Of a stretch of 64,000 nt of DNA, positions 1 through 8,301 are shown piece by piece (position 1 is the stretch's first letter; the number at the start of each line of letters is the position of its first letter). The notes under the pieces are model-generated. The model worked only from the letters and a program-made list of their open reading frames with translations. It was not told the DNA's origin and made no database searches. The DNA is from Suilimivivens sp045586385 (GTDB lineage: Bacteria; Bacillota; Clostridia; Lachnospirales; Lachnospiraceae). The DNA is taken from positions 186,001 to 250,000 of the forward strand of contig JAZNAE010000011.1 in assembly GCA_045586385.1 (NCBI GenBank). The letters run 5' to 3'. The translations under genes and the position numbers were made by a program.

Positions 1-602
1 ATATCATACTGGAGTATGGTTCAGGGTTCGCAGTACCTTATTTTGTGGGTGATGAGTTTGATTTACCATTTCAGTTGATAGAACAAATGAAGCAGTATAT
101 AAAAGAAAAGAACTTTTGGTTCAGAATTGATATTGAACTTGGACGTTATATAGCGGCTTCTTGTGGAAATTATTTTACAAATATTGTAGATGTCAAAAGA
201 ACTGAAGAAAGAAACTATTGTCTGGTAGATGGCGGCATTCATCATGTGAATTATTATGGTTCTAATATGGCAATGAGGACGCCACTTATTCGGCATATAC
301 GAAAGGACAAGGTGGATTTGTGTATTGCCACAGAAGCAAAGGACAGGCAGCAGGAAAATGTAAAAGAGTATATGATTTGCGGGGCGCTATGTACTTTTGC
401 AGATATATTAGTCCGTGGTTTGGCATTAGATAGTCCGCAAATTGGCGATACATTAATTTTTGAAAATATCGGTGCTTATTCCGTGACGGAAGGGACTTAT
501 TTGTTCCTTAGTAGGGATTTACCAGGTATCTATTTAAGAAAGCAGGACGGAAATATAGTGGAACTTCGTGGGCAGATGGCGACCTATGAGATGAATTCCT
601 AA
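1..602 (+). CDS. PLP-dependent decarboxylase, C-terminal part (5' truncated)
   Basis: The reading frame is open from base 3 of the window to the TAA at 600-602, so the gene starts upstream. What remains matches the C-terminal half of the fold-III decarboxylases (diaminopimelate/ornithine/arginine group). It shows an ELGR stretch in place of the usual EPGR, the VDGG strand, GALC with the cysteine that normally completes the partner's active site, and the closing GD...GAY motif. The catalytic lysine and most of the PLP barrel are outside the window. It lies 17 bp before an SGNH/MBOAT pair and is probably co-transcribed with it. That context suggests supply or modification of an amino acid-derived group rather than plain lysine synthesis, but this is inference. 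A true lysA cannot be excluded from this fragment. Confidence 0.75.
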   Translation, partial: IILEYGSGFAVPYFVGDEFDLPFQLIEQMKQYIKEKNFWFRIDIELGRYIAASCGNYFTNIVDVKRTEERNYCLVDGGIHHVNYYGSNMAMRTPLIRHIRKDKVDLCIATEAKDRQQENVKEYMICGALCTFADILVRGLALDSPQIGDTLIFENIGAYSVTEGTYLFLSRDLPGIYLRKQDGNIVELRGQMATYEMNS

Positions 603-619
603 AACGGATAGGATAAAAT

Positions 620-1849
620 ATGAAGAAACTAAAAATAATCCTGAAAATAGTAATGTTTTGTGCTATTTTTGTGGGAGGACAAGCTTTAATTAAATATGCC
701 ATTTTAGATGATACACTTACCATATCACGAGTGATGATGCATGATTTGTATACAGAGGACGATAACATTGATATTTTGTTTTGTGGGGCATCACATTGTC
801 AACTTGGGTTTGATACAGAGGTATTAGATGTAGGGTTTGAGAGGAATACATTTAATGCGGGAAGTTCGTCGCAAGGTTTGGAAACAACATTAGCATTAAT
901 AAAAGAGGCAGAGAAATATCACGATTTAGAACAGGTCTATGTCGATTTGGATTATTCTATCGTAATGCGAGATACGCCTAACTTGGAAAGTATTTATATT
1001 ATTTCCGATTATATGAAGCCATCTTTACGTAAGATTTCTTATTTGCTTAACGCAACTTCCTTTGATTATTATGTGAATAGTTTTATGCCCTTACATAAGG
1101 GAAGAGGTTATACAAAGAATCCACAGGAAATTATAGAAATATTAAAAAAGAAAAATACTTCCGGTTACTATAATTACTTAGAGACAGATGATTCCTATGC
1201 GGGAAAAGGGCATATTGCATCCAGAACCGTTGTAAAGGAAGGAACCCTGTGGTGCATGGAAGATTCTGCTCAAAGAAGTTTTGATATTCCTCAGCAACAG
1301 CAGGAATATTTAAAGGAAATAATACAGTTTTGCAAAAAGAACAATATCCGTTTAACATTTGTCAGCCTGCCGGTGACAGATTTTCATTTGGAAGTGATGC
1401 AGAACTATGATGAATACGTGTTGGTGATAAAAGATTTCCTGAGAGAATACGATATGCCTTATTATGATTTCAATCTGTGTAATCCCAATGTATTGAATTT
1501 ACAAAGTGACAGCTATTATAATGATGACAACCATTTGAATTATAATGGCACGGAGGTGTTTGGCAAGGTTTTTGCAGATTTCTTTACAGGAAAGATAAAA
1601 GAACAAGATTTATTTTGCAATAGTTATAAACAAAAAAGAGAACTTTGCAAACCCAGAGTATTAGGTTTTGAGGTTACTATGAAAGACCATAATGATGAAA
1701 CACTGATAGAGGTAGAACCTATTGTAAACGCTGAAGAGATGGAAGTTTTCTGTGAAGTTCAAAGGCTGGAAAGTGCATATCATATTACAGCGATGGTCGA
1801 TGGAGTGGTCACAAACGAAATAAAAATTAAGGATGAAGAATTGAGATGA
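620..1849 (+). CDS. Membrane-anchored SGNH-like acyltransferase partner (AlgJ/DltD-like)
   Basis: A 409-residue protein with an N-terminal membrane anchor (about residues 5-25) and an extracellular SGNH-like domain. Motif I reads GASH with S58 and H59. The C-terminal catalytic motif reads DDNH (D302 to H305), followed by LNYNG, as in SGNH enzymes that hand acyl groups to polymers. About 100 residues follow the catalytic motif, probably a small beta-rich tail. The stop overlaps the MBOAT start by four bases (ATGA), so the two are translationally coupled. Known MBOAT/SGNH pairs (AlgI-AlgJ, DltB-DltD, PatA-PatB) move an acyl group across the membrane and attach it to a surface polymer, and the same role is inferred here. 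The acyl group and acceptor cannot be read from sequence. Confidence 0.75.
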   Translation: MKKLKIILKIVMFCAIFVGGQALIKYAILDDTLTISRVMMHDLYTEDDNIDILFCGASHCQLGFDTEVLDVGFERNTFNAGSSSQGLETTLALIKEAEKYHDLEQVYVDLDYSIVMRDTPNLESIYIISDYMKPSLRKISYLLNATSFDYYVNSFMPLHKGRGYTKNPQEIIEILKKKNTSGYYNYLETDDSYAGKGHIASRTVVKEGTLWCMEDSAQRSFDIPQQQQEYLKEIIQFCKKNNIRLTFVSLPVTDFHLEVMQNYDEYVLVIKDFLREYDMPYYDFNLCNPNVLNLQSDSYYNDDNHLNYNGTEVFGKVFADFFTGKIKEQDLFCNSYKQKRELCKPRVLGFEVTMKDHNDETLIEVEPIVNAEEMEVFCEVQRLESAYHITAMVDGVVTNEIKIKDEELR

Positions 1850-3432
1850 ATTTGTTCTCATTAGAGTTTATTTTTTTGTTATGTATATTGCTAATTGTAT
1901 ATTATGTATTGCCTAAAAAGTTGCAGTGGATATGTTTGCTGATAGCAAGTACAATATTTTATGCGTATTCAGGCGCAGTTAACCTTGTATTTATCGGAAT
2001 TACTTCTTTTACTACATGGATAGCCGGTATTATGCTGTTCCAATTCTCAGAACAGTTTCGTGTAGCAAAAAAAGCACCGGAAGTGACCAAAGAGCAACGG
2101 AAAAAGTTAAAAAATGCTATGCTGCGAAAAAAAAGAGTGGTGTTACTGTTAACTCTTTTAGTGAATTTTGGTATTCTGGCGTACCTCAAGTACTGGCAGG
2201 TGATATACGGAAGTGTGATGCAATCACTTGACAAGGAGAGAGAGATAGTTTCTTTAGGGATTTTATTACCGTTGGGGATTTCGTTCTATACATTTCAATC
2301 TGTCGGATATTTGATTGATCAATATAATAGTGCCTATGAGCATGAGAAGAATTATTTCAAGTATTTGTTGTTTGTTTCTTTCTTTCCCCAGATGATACAG
2401 GGACCGATTAACCGATTTGGGCATATGAAAGAACAGTTTTTTAAAGAGCATTATTTTTGCTGGGAAAGAAGTAAAAGAGCATTGTTCCTAATACTGTTCG
2501 GTTTGATGAAGAAGTATGCAATTGCCAATTTATTGGTGGATGCAATTGCAGCAATTTTGGATGCACCCATGGTAGATATGCCCGGCAGTGTGATTGTGGT
2601 AGGAATATTAATGTATTCAGCACAGCAGTATGCAGATTTTTCAGGCGGAATTGATTTGGTCTTGGGAATAGCACAGTTGTTTGACATTTATATGACACCT
2701 AACTTCAGACAGCCCTATTTTGCCACGTCTTTGGCCGATTTTTGGCGTAGATGGCATATTTCATTGGGAGCATGGATGCGGGATTATGTGTTCTATCCTT
2801 TTGCCCTTACTAAACCGATGCAAAAAGTCGGAAAATGGGGGATAAGGTATATGAGAAAAGAAGTGGGGCGTGTGCTTCCGGCATGTATTGGAAACATTCT
2901 GGTGTTTTTTATTGTAGGTATTTGGCATGGAGCACAACTTCATTTTATTCTTTGGGGATTATATAATGGAATTGTAATTGCGTTAGCTGAGCTTATGGGA
3001 CCAACTTTTGTAAAATGGAAAGCGGCGTTGCATATAAAAGAGGAAACAAAAGCGTATCGTGTTTTCTGTATTATCAGAACATTTATCATTGTAAATATTG
3101 GTTGGTATTTTGATAGAATTGTGGACTTTAGTGATTGTATGTTGTGCTTTAAAAACACAATTACTCGATTTAGAGTAAGCGAGTTTATTTCGTATATGTC
3201 TTTGTTGATGACGGATGTGTTATCGCTGAAAATAGTCCCGTTGATTTTAGTTGCAATTTGTATTGTATTTGTTCATAGTTATCTTGCAGAAAAACAAATT
3301 GATGTATGTAATTTGCTGAATCGCAAAAATATCGTTATACGTTGGGGGATATATTATGTAATGCTGATATTAATTCAGTTTTCAATGAGTTATACTACCA
3401 GTTCAGAAGCATTTATGTATGCTGTATTTTAG
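1846..3432 (+). CDS. MBOAT family O-acyltransferase (AlgI/DltB-like), pair 1
   Basis: A 528-residue polytopic membrane protein. It carries the family signature FWRRWHISLGAWMRDYVFYP and the catalytic histidine H361 in GIWHGA. MBOAT proteins of this branch take an activated acyl group (acetyl, or D-alanyl in DltB) and pass it through the membrane to an extracellular SGNH partner. That partner is the gene immediately upstream, overlapping by four bases. Length is within the usual 450-530 range. It is one of three MBOAT genes in the window; this copy is longer and more diverged from the other two, which share an LYIPLGGNR motif that it lacks (it has VFYPFALTK). Confidence 0.88.
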   Translation: MNLFSLEFIFLLCILLIVYYVLPKKLQWICLLIASTIFYAYSGAVNLVFIGITSFTTWIAGIMLFQFSEQFRVAKKAPEVTKEQRKKLKNAMLRKKRVVLLLTLLVNFGILAYLKYWQVIYGSVMQSLDKEREIVSLGILLPLGISFYTFQSVGYLIDQYNSAYEHEKNYFKYLLFVSFFPQMIQGPINRFGHMKEQFFKEHYFCWERSKRALFLILFGLMKKYAIANLLVDAIAAILDAPMVDMPGSVIVVGILMYSAQQYADFSGGIDLVLGIAQLFDIYMTPNFRQPYFATSLADFWRRWHISLGAWMRDYVFYPFALTKPMQKVGKWGIRYMRKEVGRVLPACIGNILVFFIVGIWHGAQLHFILWGLYNGIVIALAELMGPTFVKWKAALHIKEETKAYRVFCIIRTFIIVNIGWYFDRIVDFSDCMLCFKNTITRFRVSEFISYMSLLMTDVLSLKIVPLILVAICIVFVHSYLAEKQIDVCNLLNRKNIVIRWGIYYVMLILIQFSMSYTTSSEAFMYAVF

Positions 3433-3459
3433 AAACAGTTTTTAAAGGAGTAAGAAAAT

Positions 3460-4206
3460 ATGCAGCTAGTTTCACTTGTTTTAACAACATATAACAGTGC
3501 AGAAAATCTTTCGAGGACATTAAGTAGTATAGAATGCCAAGACTATCCATACATAGAAATAAACATTAAAGACGGCGGATCGACAGATAATACGCTTTCT
3601 ATTATAAAAAAATATGCAGAAACAAGTCGTAATAAAGTAAACTGGATATCAAACACAGATAAAGGAATATATGATGCCATGAATCAGGGGTATCAAATGG
3701 CAACAGGAGCTATTATAGTTTTTTTTAATGATTTATTTTTGGTCCCTGATGCAATATCTAAAATGGTGGGTTTGCTGGAAAGTAATAAAGGTTGCGTGGG
3801 TGCACATGCTGACTTGGTTTATGCAACAGACGAAAAAGTTATCAGGTATTGGAAAATGGGTGAACAAAAGAGCTTATATACCGGATGGATGCCAGGGCAT
3901 CCCACATTGTTTTTACGTAGAGAAGTGTACGAAGAGTACGGATTATATGATCCTTCATACAAGATAGCTGCAGATTATGAATTTATGATACGTTTTTTGA
4001 AAGATAAGAAAAACAAACTTGTTTATTTGCCGGAAACAATTATTCGAATGTATTATGGTGGGACGAGTACTTCAAGTAAAAACAGCTATTTACTATCATT
4101 AAAAGAAGGACATAGAGCATTGAAGGAAAACAGTTTTAAAGCCGCCATATTAATTGACTGTCTGAGGACTTTTAGGGTCTTGGGACAGTTTGTTAAGAGG
4201 AAATAG
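3460..4206 (+). CDS. Glycosyltransferase family 2 (WcaA-like)
   Basis: A 248-residue soluble or peripheral GT-A enzyme. The N-terminus shows VSLVLTTYNSAENL, then KDGGSTDNT for the nucleotide-binding Asp. FFND sits where the DXD-like metal motif is expected. Further on are GHPTLFLRREVYEEYG and AADYEFMIRF, typical of small GT2 enzymes of exopolysaccharide clusters that use NDP-sugars in the cytoplasm. It begins 27 bp after the MBOAT gene with a good RBS (AAAGGAG) and probably ends that transcript. Its last 57 bases overlap the 3' end of the opposing GT-C gene. Donor and acceptor are unknown. Confidence 0.85.
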   Translation: MQLVSLVLTTYNSAENLSRTLSSIECQDYPYIEINIKDGGSTDNTLSIIKKYAETSRNKVNWISNTDKGIYDAMNQGYQMATGAIIVFFNDLFLVPDAISKMVGLLESNKGCVGAHADLVYATDEKVIRYWKMGEQKSLYTGWMPGHPTLFLRREVYEEYGLYDPSYKIAADYEFMIRFLKDKKNKLVYLPETIIRMYYGGTSTSSKNSYLLSLKEGHRALKENSFKAAILIDCLRTFRVLGQFVKRK

Positions 4207-5703
4207 CTTCCGGAGAAGCTGATGAACTCCACATGCTGCTATAGGGAGCATAAGTACAAAATAACCTAATATATAACGTGATTGAGCTTCCCATATCATA
4301 TGGAACAGAAAACCACCGAATATATTAAGCATAAAGTAAGCTCTGGTAAGACTCCATTCTCTTCTGCCAAAAATAAAGTAAACAGCAGAGCAGAGGAAGA
4401 TGAAGAAGTGATAAACATTCATCATGGCATACAAAATATCCCTGCCAAGTCCATAGATAAAGAAGTTGGCAAGAGGGTATGTGTGATCAACATGTCGCGT
4501 GGCCCATTCATTCGTAATCATACATTGGAATGTCGGGGCATTCCACTGAGAAGTAAACTTCTTGTAGAAAAAGTTTAGGGCATATTTTTGTTCATGCGCA
4601 AATTTGTTTAATGATTGCATCAGATTATCAAGACAGGCAGCGGAGGTTGCTTCCCTGTCAAAATTGTTTTCTCTATATACATTCCAATTATATGCATTAT
4701 ACCAACCGCAGGCATAACCGCCTTCGTCAGTTTCCTGCATACTCATAGCAATCCATGCAATTTTAGGAATCCCGGCAGGATATTCCGAAAGGCCGGCACG
4801 TTGTACATAAATATGATTTACCATATGGATACCTACTTGTGAAATGAGGACGAGGATAGGAATCCATATCAGTAGCCGGTATTTCTTTTTGGAAACTGAA
4901 TTTAATAATATGGCAATTACGGCAGCCACTACTAAAATGTTGATGTTGGATTTTACAAGAATTCCCACAGCAAGTAGTAAGGCTGCTTTTAGTATGTCTT
5001 GCCACTTGTCATTTTTTAAGTGACAAATAATGAAATAGATAGCACACACACCGAATGCCCATCCGATAATATCGCCGTAGACAAATGTTGCAAACAGAAA
5101 AAGGGGGAGCATTCCCATAGAAATAAGTGCTTCCAATTTACAAATTTGTTCATGTTCAAACAACTTTGCAGTGATTTTATTCATCATCCAAATAATAATC
5201 ATAATACTGATTACATTAAGAAGTTGAAAAACAATAAAATTTTCAATGCCGAATATTCGATATATAACCTCTAATAAAGCAGCCATTCCAAGTTGGAATG
5301 AGTAGTTATAGAGATATTCACCCTGCTCAAAAGAAGCATAGTTGTTTTGCATAAATTGGGTGGCAATCTGACTTAAATGTTCACTGTCACAGGTCGCTAT
5401 GCAACGAAACAGCAAAACAATAAAGAGGCTGGTTAATCCGGCAAAGCAGACACAGATTTTTCTGGTGTTTACTTTTTTTATAAAGGCAGATTTTTGAATG
5501 ATATATAAAACAGCAAACAGTAGGACAGTAAACAGAAGAATTAATAGCGGATTATCCCATTTATATTTGGCAGTCTCCATATCTTTATACAATTCAAAGT
5601 AAGTAATTCTAAGAAGGCTGTTAACAGTATTAAAAATTACCATAATAGCAAGTGGAATCAGATAGCAATATGTTAATACTTTGATGAGTCGTTGTTGTTT
5701 CAT
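4150..5703 (-). CDS. GT-C type membrane glycosyltransferase (PMT/GT39-like)
   Basis: About 517 residues with roughly 12 predicted membrane segments. The first extracellular loop holds acidic residues (CDSEHLSQIA) followed by YLYNYSFQLGMAAL, which resembles the YPYQ-x-G signature of Firmicutes GT-C/PMT-like enzymes using polyprenyl-phosphate sugars. I chose the ATG at 5703 because AAAGGT lies nine bases upstream; the frame stays open to 5766, adding 21 residues without a better start. It is convergent with the GT2 gene and overlaps its end. Likely role: transfer of a sugar from a lipid carrier to an extracytoplasmic acceptor. The exact family is uncertain because only fold-level features are visible. 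Confidence 0.7.
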   Translation of the reverse strand: MKQQRLIKVLTYCYLIPLAIMVIFNTVNSLLRITYFELYKDMETAKYKWDNPLLILLFTVLLFAVLYIIQKSAFIKKVNTRKICVCFAGLTSLFIVLLFRCIATCDSEHLSQIATQFMQNNYASFEQGEYLYNYSFQLGMAALLEVIYRIFGIENFIVFQLLNVISIMIIIWMMNKITAKLFEHEQICKLEALISMGMLPLFLFATFVYGDIIGWAFGVCAIYFIICHLKNDKWQDILKAALLLAVGILVKSNINILVVAAVIAILLNSVSKKKYRLLIWIPILVLISQVGIHMVNHIYVQRAGLSEYPAGIPKIAWIAMSMQETDEGGYACGWYNAYNWNVYRENNFDREATSAACLDNLMQSLNKFAHEQKYALNFFYKKFTSQWNAPTFQCMITNEWATRHVDHTYPLANFFIYGLGRDILYAMMNVYHFFIFLCSAVYFIFGRREWSLTRAYFMLNIFGGFLFHMIWEAQSRYILGYFVLMLPIAACGVHQLLRKLFPLNKLSQDPKSPQTVN

Positions 5704-5794
5704 TTGATAACTACCTTTCAAATATATATTATCCACGAATAACATAAGTTTATCATATCTTACCATGATTTACTACTGTTGAAATTATATGGCA

Positions 5795-5813
5795 ATGTCC
5801 TGTCATAGGACAT
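5795..5813. promoter_or_regulatory. Inverted repeat upstream of the XRE gene, possible operator
   Basis: ATGTCCT and AGGACAT form a perfect 7-bp dyad around a 5-base spacer, 58 bp before the XRE regulator start and 91 bp beyond the start of the divergent GT-C gene. Size and position suit a binding site for a small dimeric HTH protein. No clear sigma-A promoter could be placed with confidence between it and the gene. Confidence 0.35.
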
Positions 5814-5871
5814 AGAAGAGGGGATATTGTAATAAAATAATCGTGTCACAGTATAAAAATGGAGAGAAGAA

Positions 5872-6120
5872 ATGGCACGGGTAGTAGACAGTATTGTTCA
5901 GAATGTTATCGGAGATAATGTCAGAAAATATAGACTTGAACGAAATATGAGTCAGCAGGAATTGTCTGACAAGCTGGAGATGTATGCTATTTATGTATGC
6001 AGAGGTTCTATTTCCAGGATTGAAAGACATGAAAGAACTGTGACAGATTATGAATTACGTGCAATTGCCGAGGTGCTCAAAGTATCTATTGAGGATTTGT
6101 TTGAAGATAAAGTGAAGTAG
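5872..6120 (+). CDS. XRE-family helix-turn-helix regulator
   Basis: An 82-residue protein that is almost all one Cro/C1-type HTH domain: IGDNVRKYRLERNMSQQELSDKL, then SRIERHERTVTDYELRAIAEVLKVSIEDLF. RBS GGAGAG lies six bases before the ATG. It immediately precedes the LytTR response regulator and AgrC-like kinase and is probably in the same transcript. Family knowledge: short XRE proteins of this type usually repress their own promoter and nearby genes, and the dyad at 5795-5813 is a candidate site. No sensor or peptide-binding domain is attached. Confidence 0.88.
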   Translation: MARVVDSIVQNVIGDNVRKYRLERNMSQQELSDKLEMYAIYVCRGSISRIERHERTVTDYELRAIAEVLKVSIEDLFEDKVK

Positions 6121-6149
6121 TTTTGAGTAATATGTATAAGGATAAACCT

Positions 6150-6884
6150 ATGAAGAAAGCGGTATTGATAATAGAGGATGAAAGCGGTCAATTAGAGATG
6201 CTGAGGCAACTGGTTTTTCTGACGAGTAAAGATGCGGAAGTATATACAGCAGATAATTCGGAAGCTGCATATAAAATATTAATGGAAAAGACCATTGATA
6301 TCTTTCTGGTGGATATTATTTTAGATACATCAAAGCCCGGTGATACATCAGGAATACGCTTGGTAGAAAAGTTCAGAAAAATTCCAAAGTATATGTTTAC
6401 ACCGGTGATATTTGTTACTTCTTTGGAAGATCCGAGTATGTACGCATTTAAAGATTTAAACTGTATCGGTTATATCGAAAAGCCCTTTGAACCGATGCAA
6501 ATTATGAAATTATTAGAGAGGGCGCTTAATTATACGACAAGCAGGGAACATGATGTTTCACTCACTTTTAGAAAGGATGGAATATTGTATCCGGTAAAGG
6601 TGAAAGATGTTGTATATATGGAAAGTCTTAAGCATGTCATGAACATTCATTTTTCAAATGGTTCAATTCTGGAAATCCCTTATAAGACTTGTAAACAAAT
6701 TTTGACGGAAGCAGATACGGATTGTCTGGTACAATGCAGTAGAAGTACTGTGGTGAATAAAGATTATATTCAGAGCGTTGATGTGCAGAATCAATATATT
6801 ATTTTTAAGGACAAGCTGGGAAGAGTTGACATCGGAGTTACCTATAAACGGAAAATGTTAACGGAGTTTTTAAATGATTGTTAG
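6150..6884 (+). CDS. LytTR-family response regulator (AgrA-like)
   Basis: About 244 residues. The receiver domain (1-115) has the acidic pair E9/D10, phospho-acceptor D55 in FLVD and K111 in EKPF. A LytTR DNA-binding domain (about 140-244) follows, with VVYMESLKHVMNIH and the NKDYI element. The ATG at 6150 is preferred because AAGGAT stands six bases before it; the frame is open from a TTG at 6123. It overlaps the histidine kinase by 11 bp, so the two form a two-component pair. Expected role: phosphorylated by the kinase after peptide detection, then binding direct repeats in target promoters, possibly in the 8840-9079 interval. Confidence 0.9.
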   Translation: MKKAVLIIEDESGQLEMLRQLVFLTSKDAEVYTADNSEAAYKILMEKTIDIFLVDIILDTSKPGDTSGIRLVEKFRKIPKYMFTPVIFVTSLEDPSMYAFKDLNCIGYIEKPFEPMQIMKLLERALNYTTSREHDVSLTFRKDGILYPVKVKDVVYMESLKHVMNIHFSNGSILEIPYKTCKQILTEADTDCLVQCSRSTVVNKDYIQSVDVQNQYIIFKDKLGRVDIGVTYKRKMLTEFLNDC

Positions 6885-8145
6885 TTTGTATGTTTTATTA
6901 GAAGCATTAGCAATAGTGGTGTGTTTGCATTATTTATATGGCGAAAAAATACGCGCAGATTTTAAAACAATTGCTTTTATAATAATTGACTTGATAATTA
7001 TGATGTCAATTTATTATTTTTCCTTAAATGATGCGCTTTCTCTGCTAATATATGTATTTATGATTATTTATTCGGGGACAAGATTTGGTTTTAGATTTAG
7101 GCCAATTCTAATAAATAATGTTGTATGTATAATGTTGGTTGGCCTTTTACAGTCGACAATTATGTTGATATTATTTTTTGTGGCAAATATCAATCATATT
7201 GGGGAGAGAGAATCATTATATATTAATCTACCAATGTTTTTGATAACAGTTTTAGGATTTAAGAAATGTAAACTTAATAAAATATCAAAAGTATTGCAGA
7301 GTAACGAAAAAATCATAGCATCAGCTTTGATGATAATGGTAATGGCGGTAATGTTTTTTGTGATAAGTTACAGGCATGAAGACGGATTAAGTACGGCATA
7401 TTACATTATACTGATAGCATGCTTCGTGCTAATTGCTTTGACAATAGTAGATATAGGGAAACATAAATTAAAAGCAAGAGAAATGGAAGCGGAATTACAT
7501 TTGCATAAGTTGTATGAAAAATCATTTCAACTGTTGATTGACGATATTGTAGCAAAGCAACATGAATTTGATAATCATATGAATACTTTGTTTAGTCATC
7601 ATTTTTTGTACAAGACATATGATGAGTTGGTAAATGCCCAAAAGGAATATAGCCGGGAGGTAGCAAAAGATAATAAATATAATAAACTTCTTACTAATGG
7701 TAATTCTACAATTTTATGTTTTTTGTATGGAAAATTTTGCGAAGCAGATAAGAAAGGAATTGAAGTTTCATATAAAGTGAACATAGAAGATTTGGCATGC
7801 GGAGTACCGGTTTATAAGATAGTGGAATTGATGGGCAACCTGATTAATAATGCTTTTGAAGAAATAGAGAGAAAGGATATTATAAAAGAAATAAAAGTTG
7901 TATTAGTAGAGTGTGCTGATAAAGTTGTAATTGAAGTAAGTAATGAGTGTAAAGAATTTGATTACGATCAGGTACAACGATTTTTTATGAAGAAGTATAG
8001 CGAAAAAGGGAATAATCGTGGTTGGGGATTATACAATCTAAAAAGGATATGTGAGGAATATGATATAAAGTTAGCTAGCTTGTTTGAAGAAGAAAAAGGT
8101 GTGAAGTGGATAAAATTTATGCTAACAATAAACAAGTCCCTTTGA
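6874..8145 (+). CDS. AgrC-like sensor histidine kinase (HPK10, GHKL)
   Basis: 423 residues: six or so N-terminal membrane helices (1-195) and a cytoplasmic kinase. The phosphorylatable histidine is H230 in QHEFDNHMNTL, the H-box form seen in AgrC-type kinases. The ATPase shows an N-box, LMGNLINNAFEEI (near 325), and a G-box, RGWGLYNLKRI (near 383). Family knowledge: these kinases detect cyclic peptides through the membrane domain. The agrB- and agrD-like genes are directly downstream in the opposite orientation, separated by a shared hairpin, which supports this peptide as the ligand (inference). Confidence 0.9.
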   Translation: MIVSLYVLLEALAIVVCLHYLYGEKIRADFKTIAFIIIDLIIMMSIYYFSLNDALSLLIYVFMIIYSGTRFGFRFRPILINNVVCIMLVGLLQSTIMLILFFVANINHIGERESLYINLPMFLITVLGFKKCKLNKISKVLQSNEKIIASALMIMVMAVMFFVISYRHEDGLSTAYYIILIACFVLIALTIVDIGKHKLKAREMEAELHLHKLYEKSFQLLIDDIVAKQHEFDNHMNTLFSHHFLYKTYDELVNAQKEYSREVAKDNKYNKLLTNGNSTILCFLYGKFCEADKKGIEVSYKVNIEDLACGVPVYKIVELMGNLINNAFEEIERKDIIKEIKVVLVECADKVVIEVSNECKEFDYDQVQRFFMKKYSEKGNNRGWGLYNLKRICEEYDIKLASLFEEEKGVKWIKFMLTINKSL

Positions 8146-8165
8146 CTGCATTCAAAGGGAACTTG
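8133..8165. terminator. Bidirectional terminator between kinase and agrD
   Basis: CAAGTCCCTTTGA pairs with TCAAAGGGAACTTG (one bulged base) around a six-base loop. T-rich sequence lies on both sides. The kinase stop codon lies in the first arm and the agrD stop is five bases beyond the second, so it can end both convergent transcripts. Confidence 0.75.
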
Positions 8166-8169
8166 CTTA

Positions 8170-8301
8170 TTAATTTTCTTCTTTGGGATATGGATATTCG
8201 CCGAGTAAAACAATGCTTGGCAAGTTACAACTGATAAACCAGCCGAACGCCATGCATCCACAAAGCAAAGGCTTAGTCCATGCAATTAATTTCTGTTTCA
8301 T
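8170..8301 (-). CDS. agrD: AgrD-like cyclic lactone autoinducer precursor, 43 aa
   Basis: ATG at 8301, TAA at 8172-8170, GGAG six bases before the start. The 43-residue peptide begins MKQKLIAWTKPLLCGCMAFG, an amphipathic basic leader. The middle is FISCNLPSIVLL and the acidic, proline-containing tail is GEYPYPKEEN. Leader, internal Cys and a charged tail with a Y-P/E-x-P pattern are the architecture of AgrD precursors. It overlaps the 3' end of agrB by 29 bp, the usual agrBD order. C25 is the best ring cysteine, but a ring closing at the GEYPYP boundary would be unusually large (about nine residues), so the mature peptide is uncertain. C14 and C16 are alternatives that fit less well. It faces the kinase gene that probably detects it. 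Confidence 0.85.
   Translation of the reverse strand: MKQKLIAWTKPLLCGCMAFGWFISCNLPSIVLLGEYPYPKEEN

Noticed and set aside
4282..4578. Plus-strand open frame of 98 codons
   Set aside because: Lies antisense within the GT-C gene and has no RBS or recognisable domain.
7968..8285. Minus-strand frame of 105 codons covering the agrD region
   Set aside because: Different frame from agrD, runs through the terminator and antisense to the kinase gene; no RBS and no homology features.
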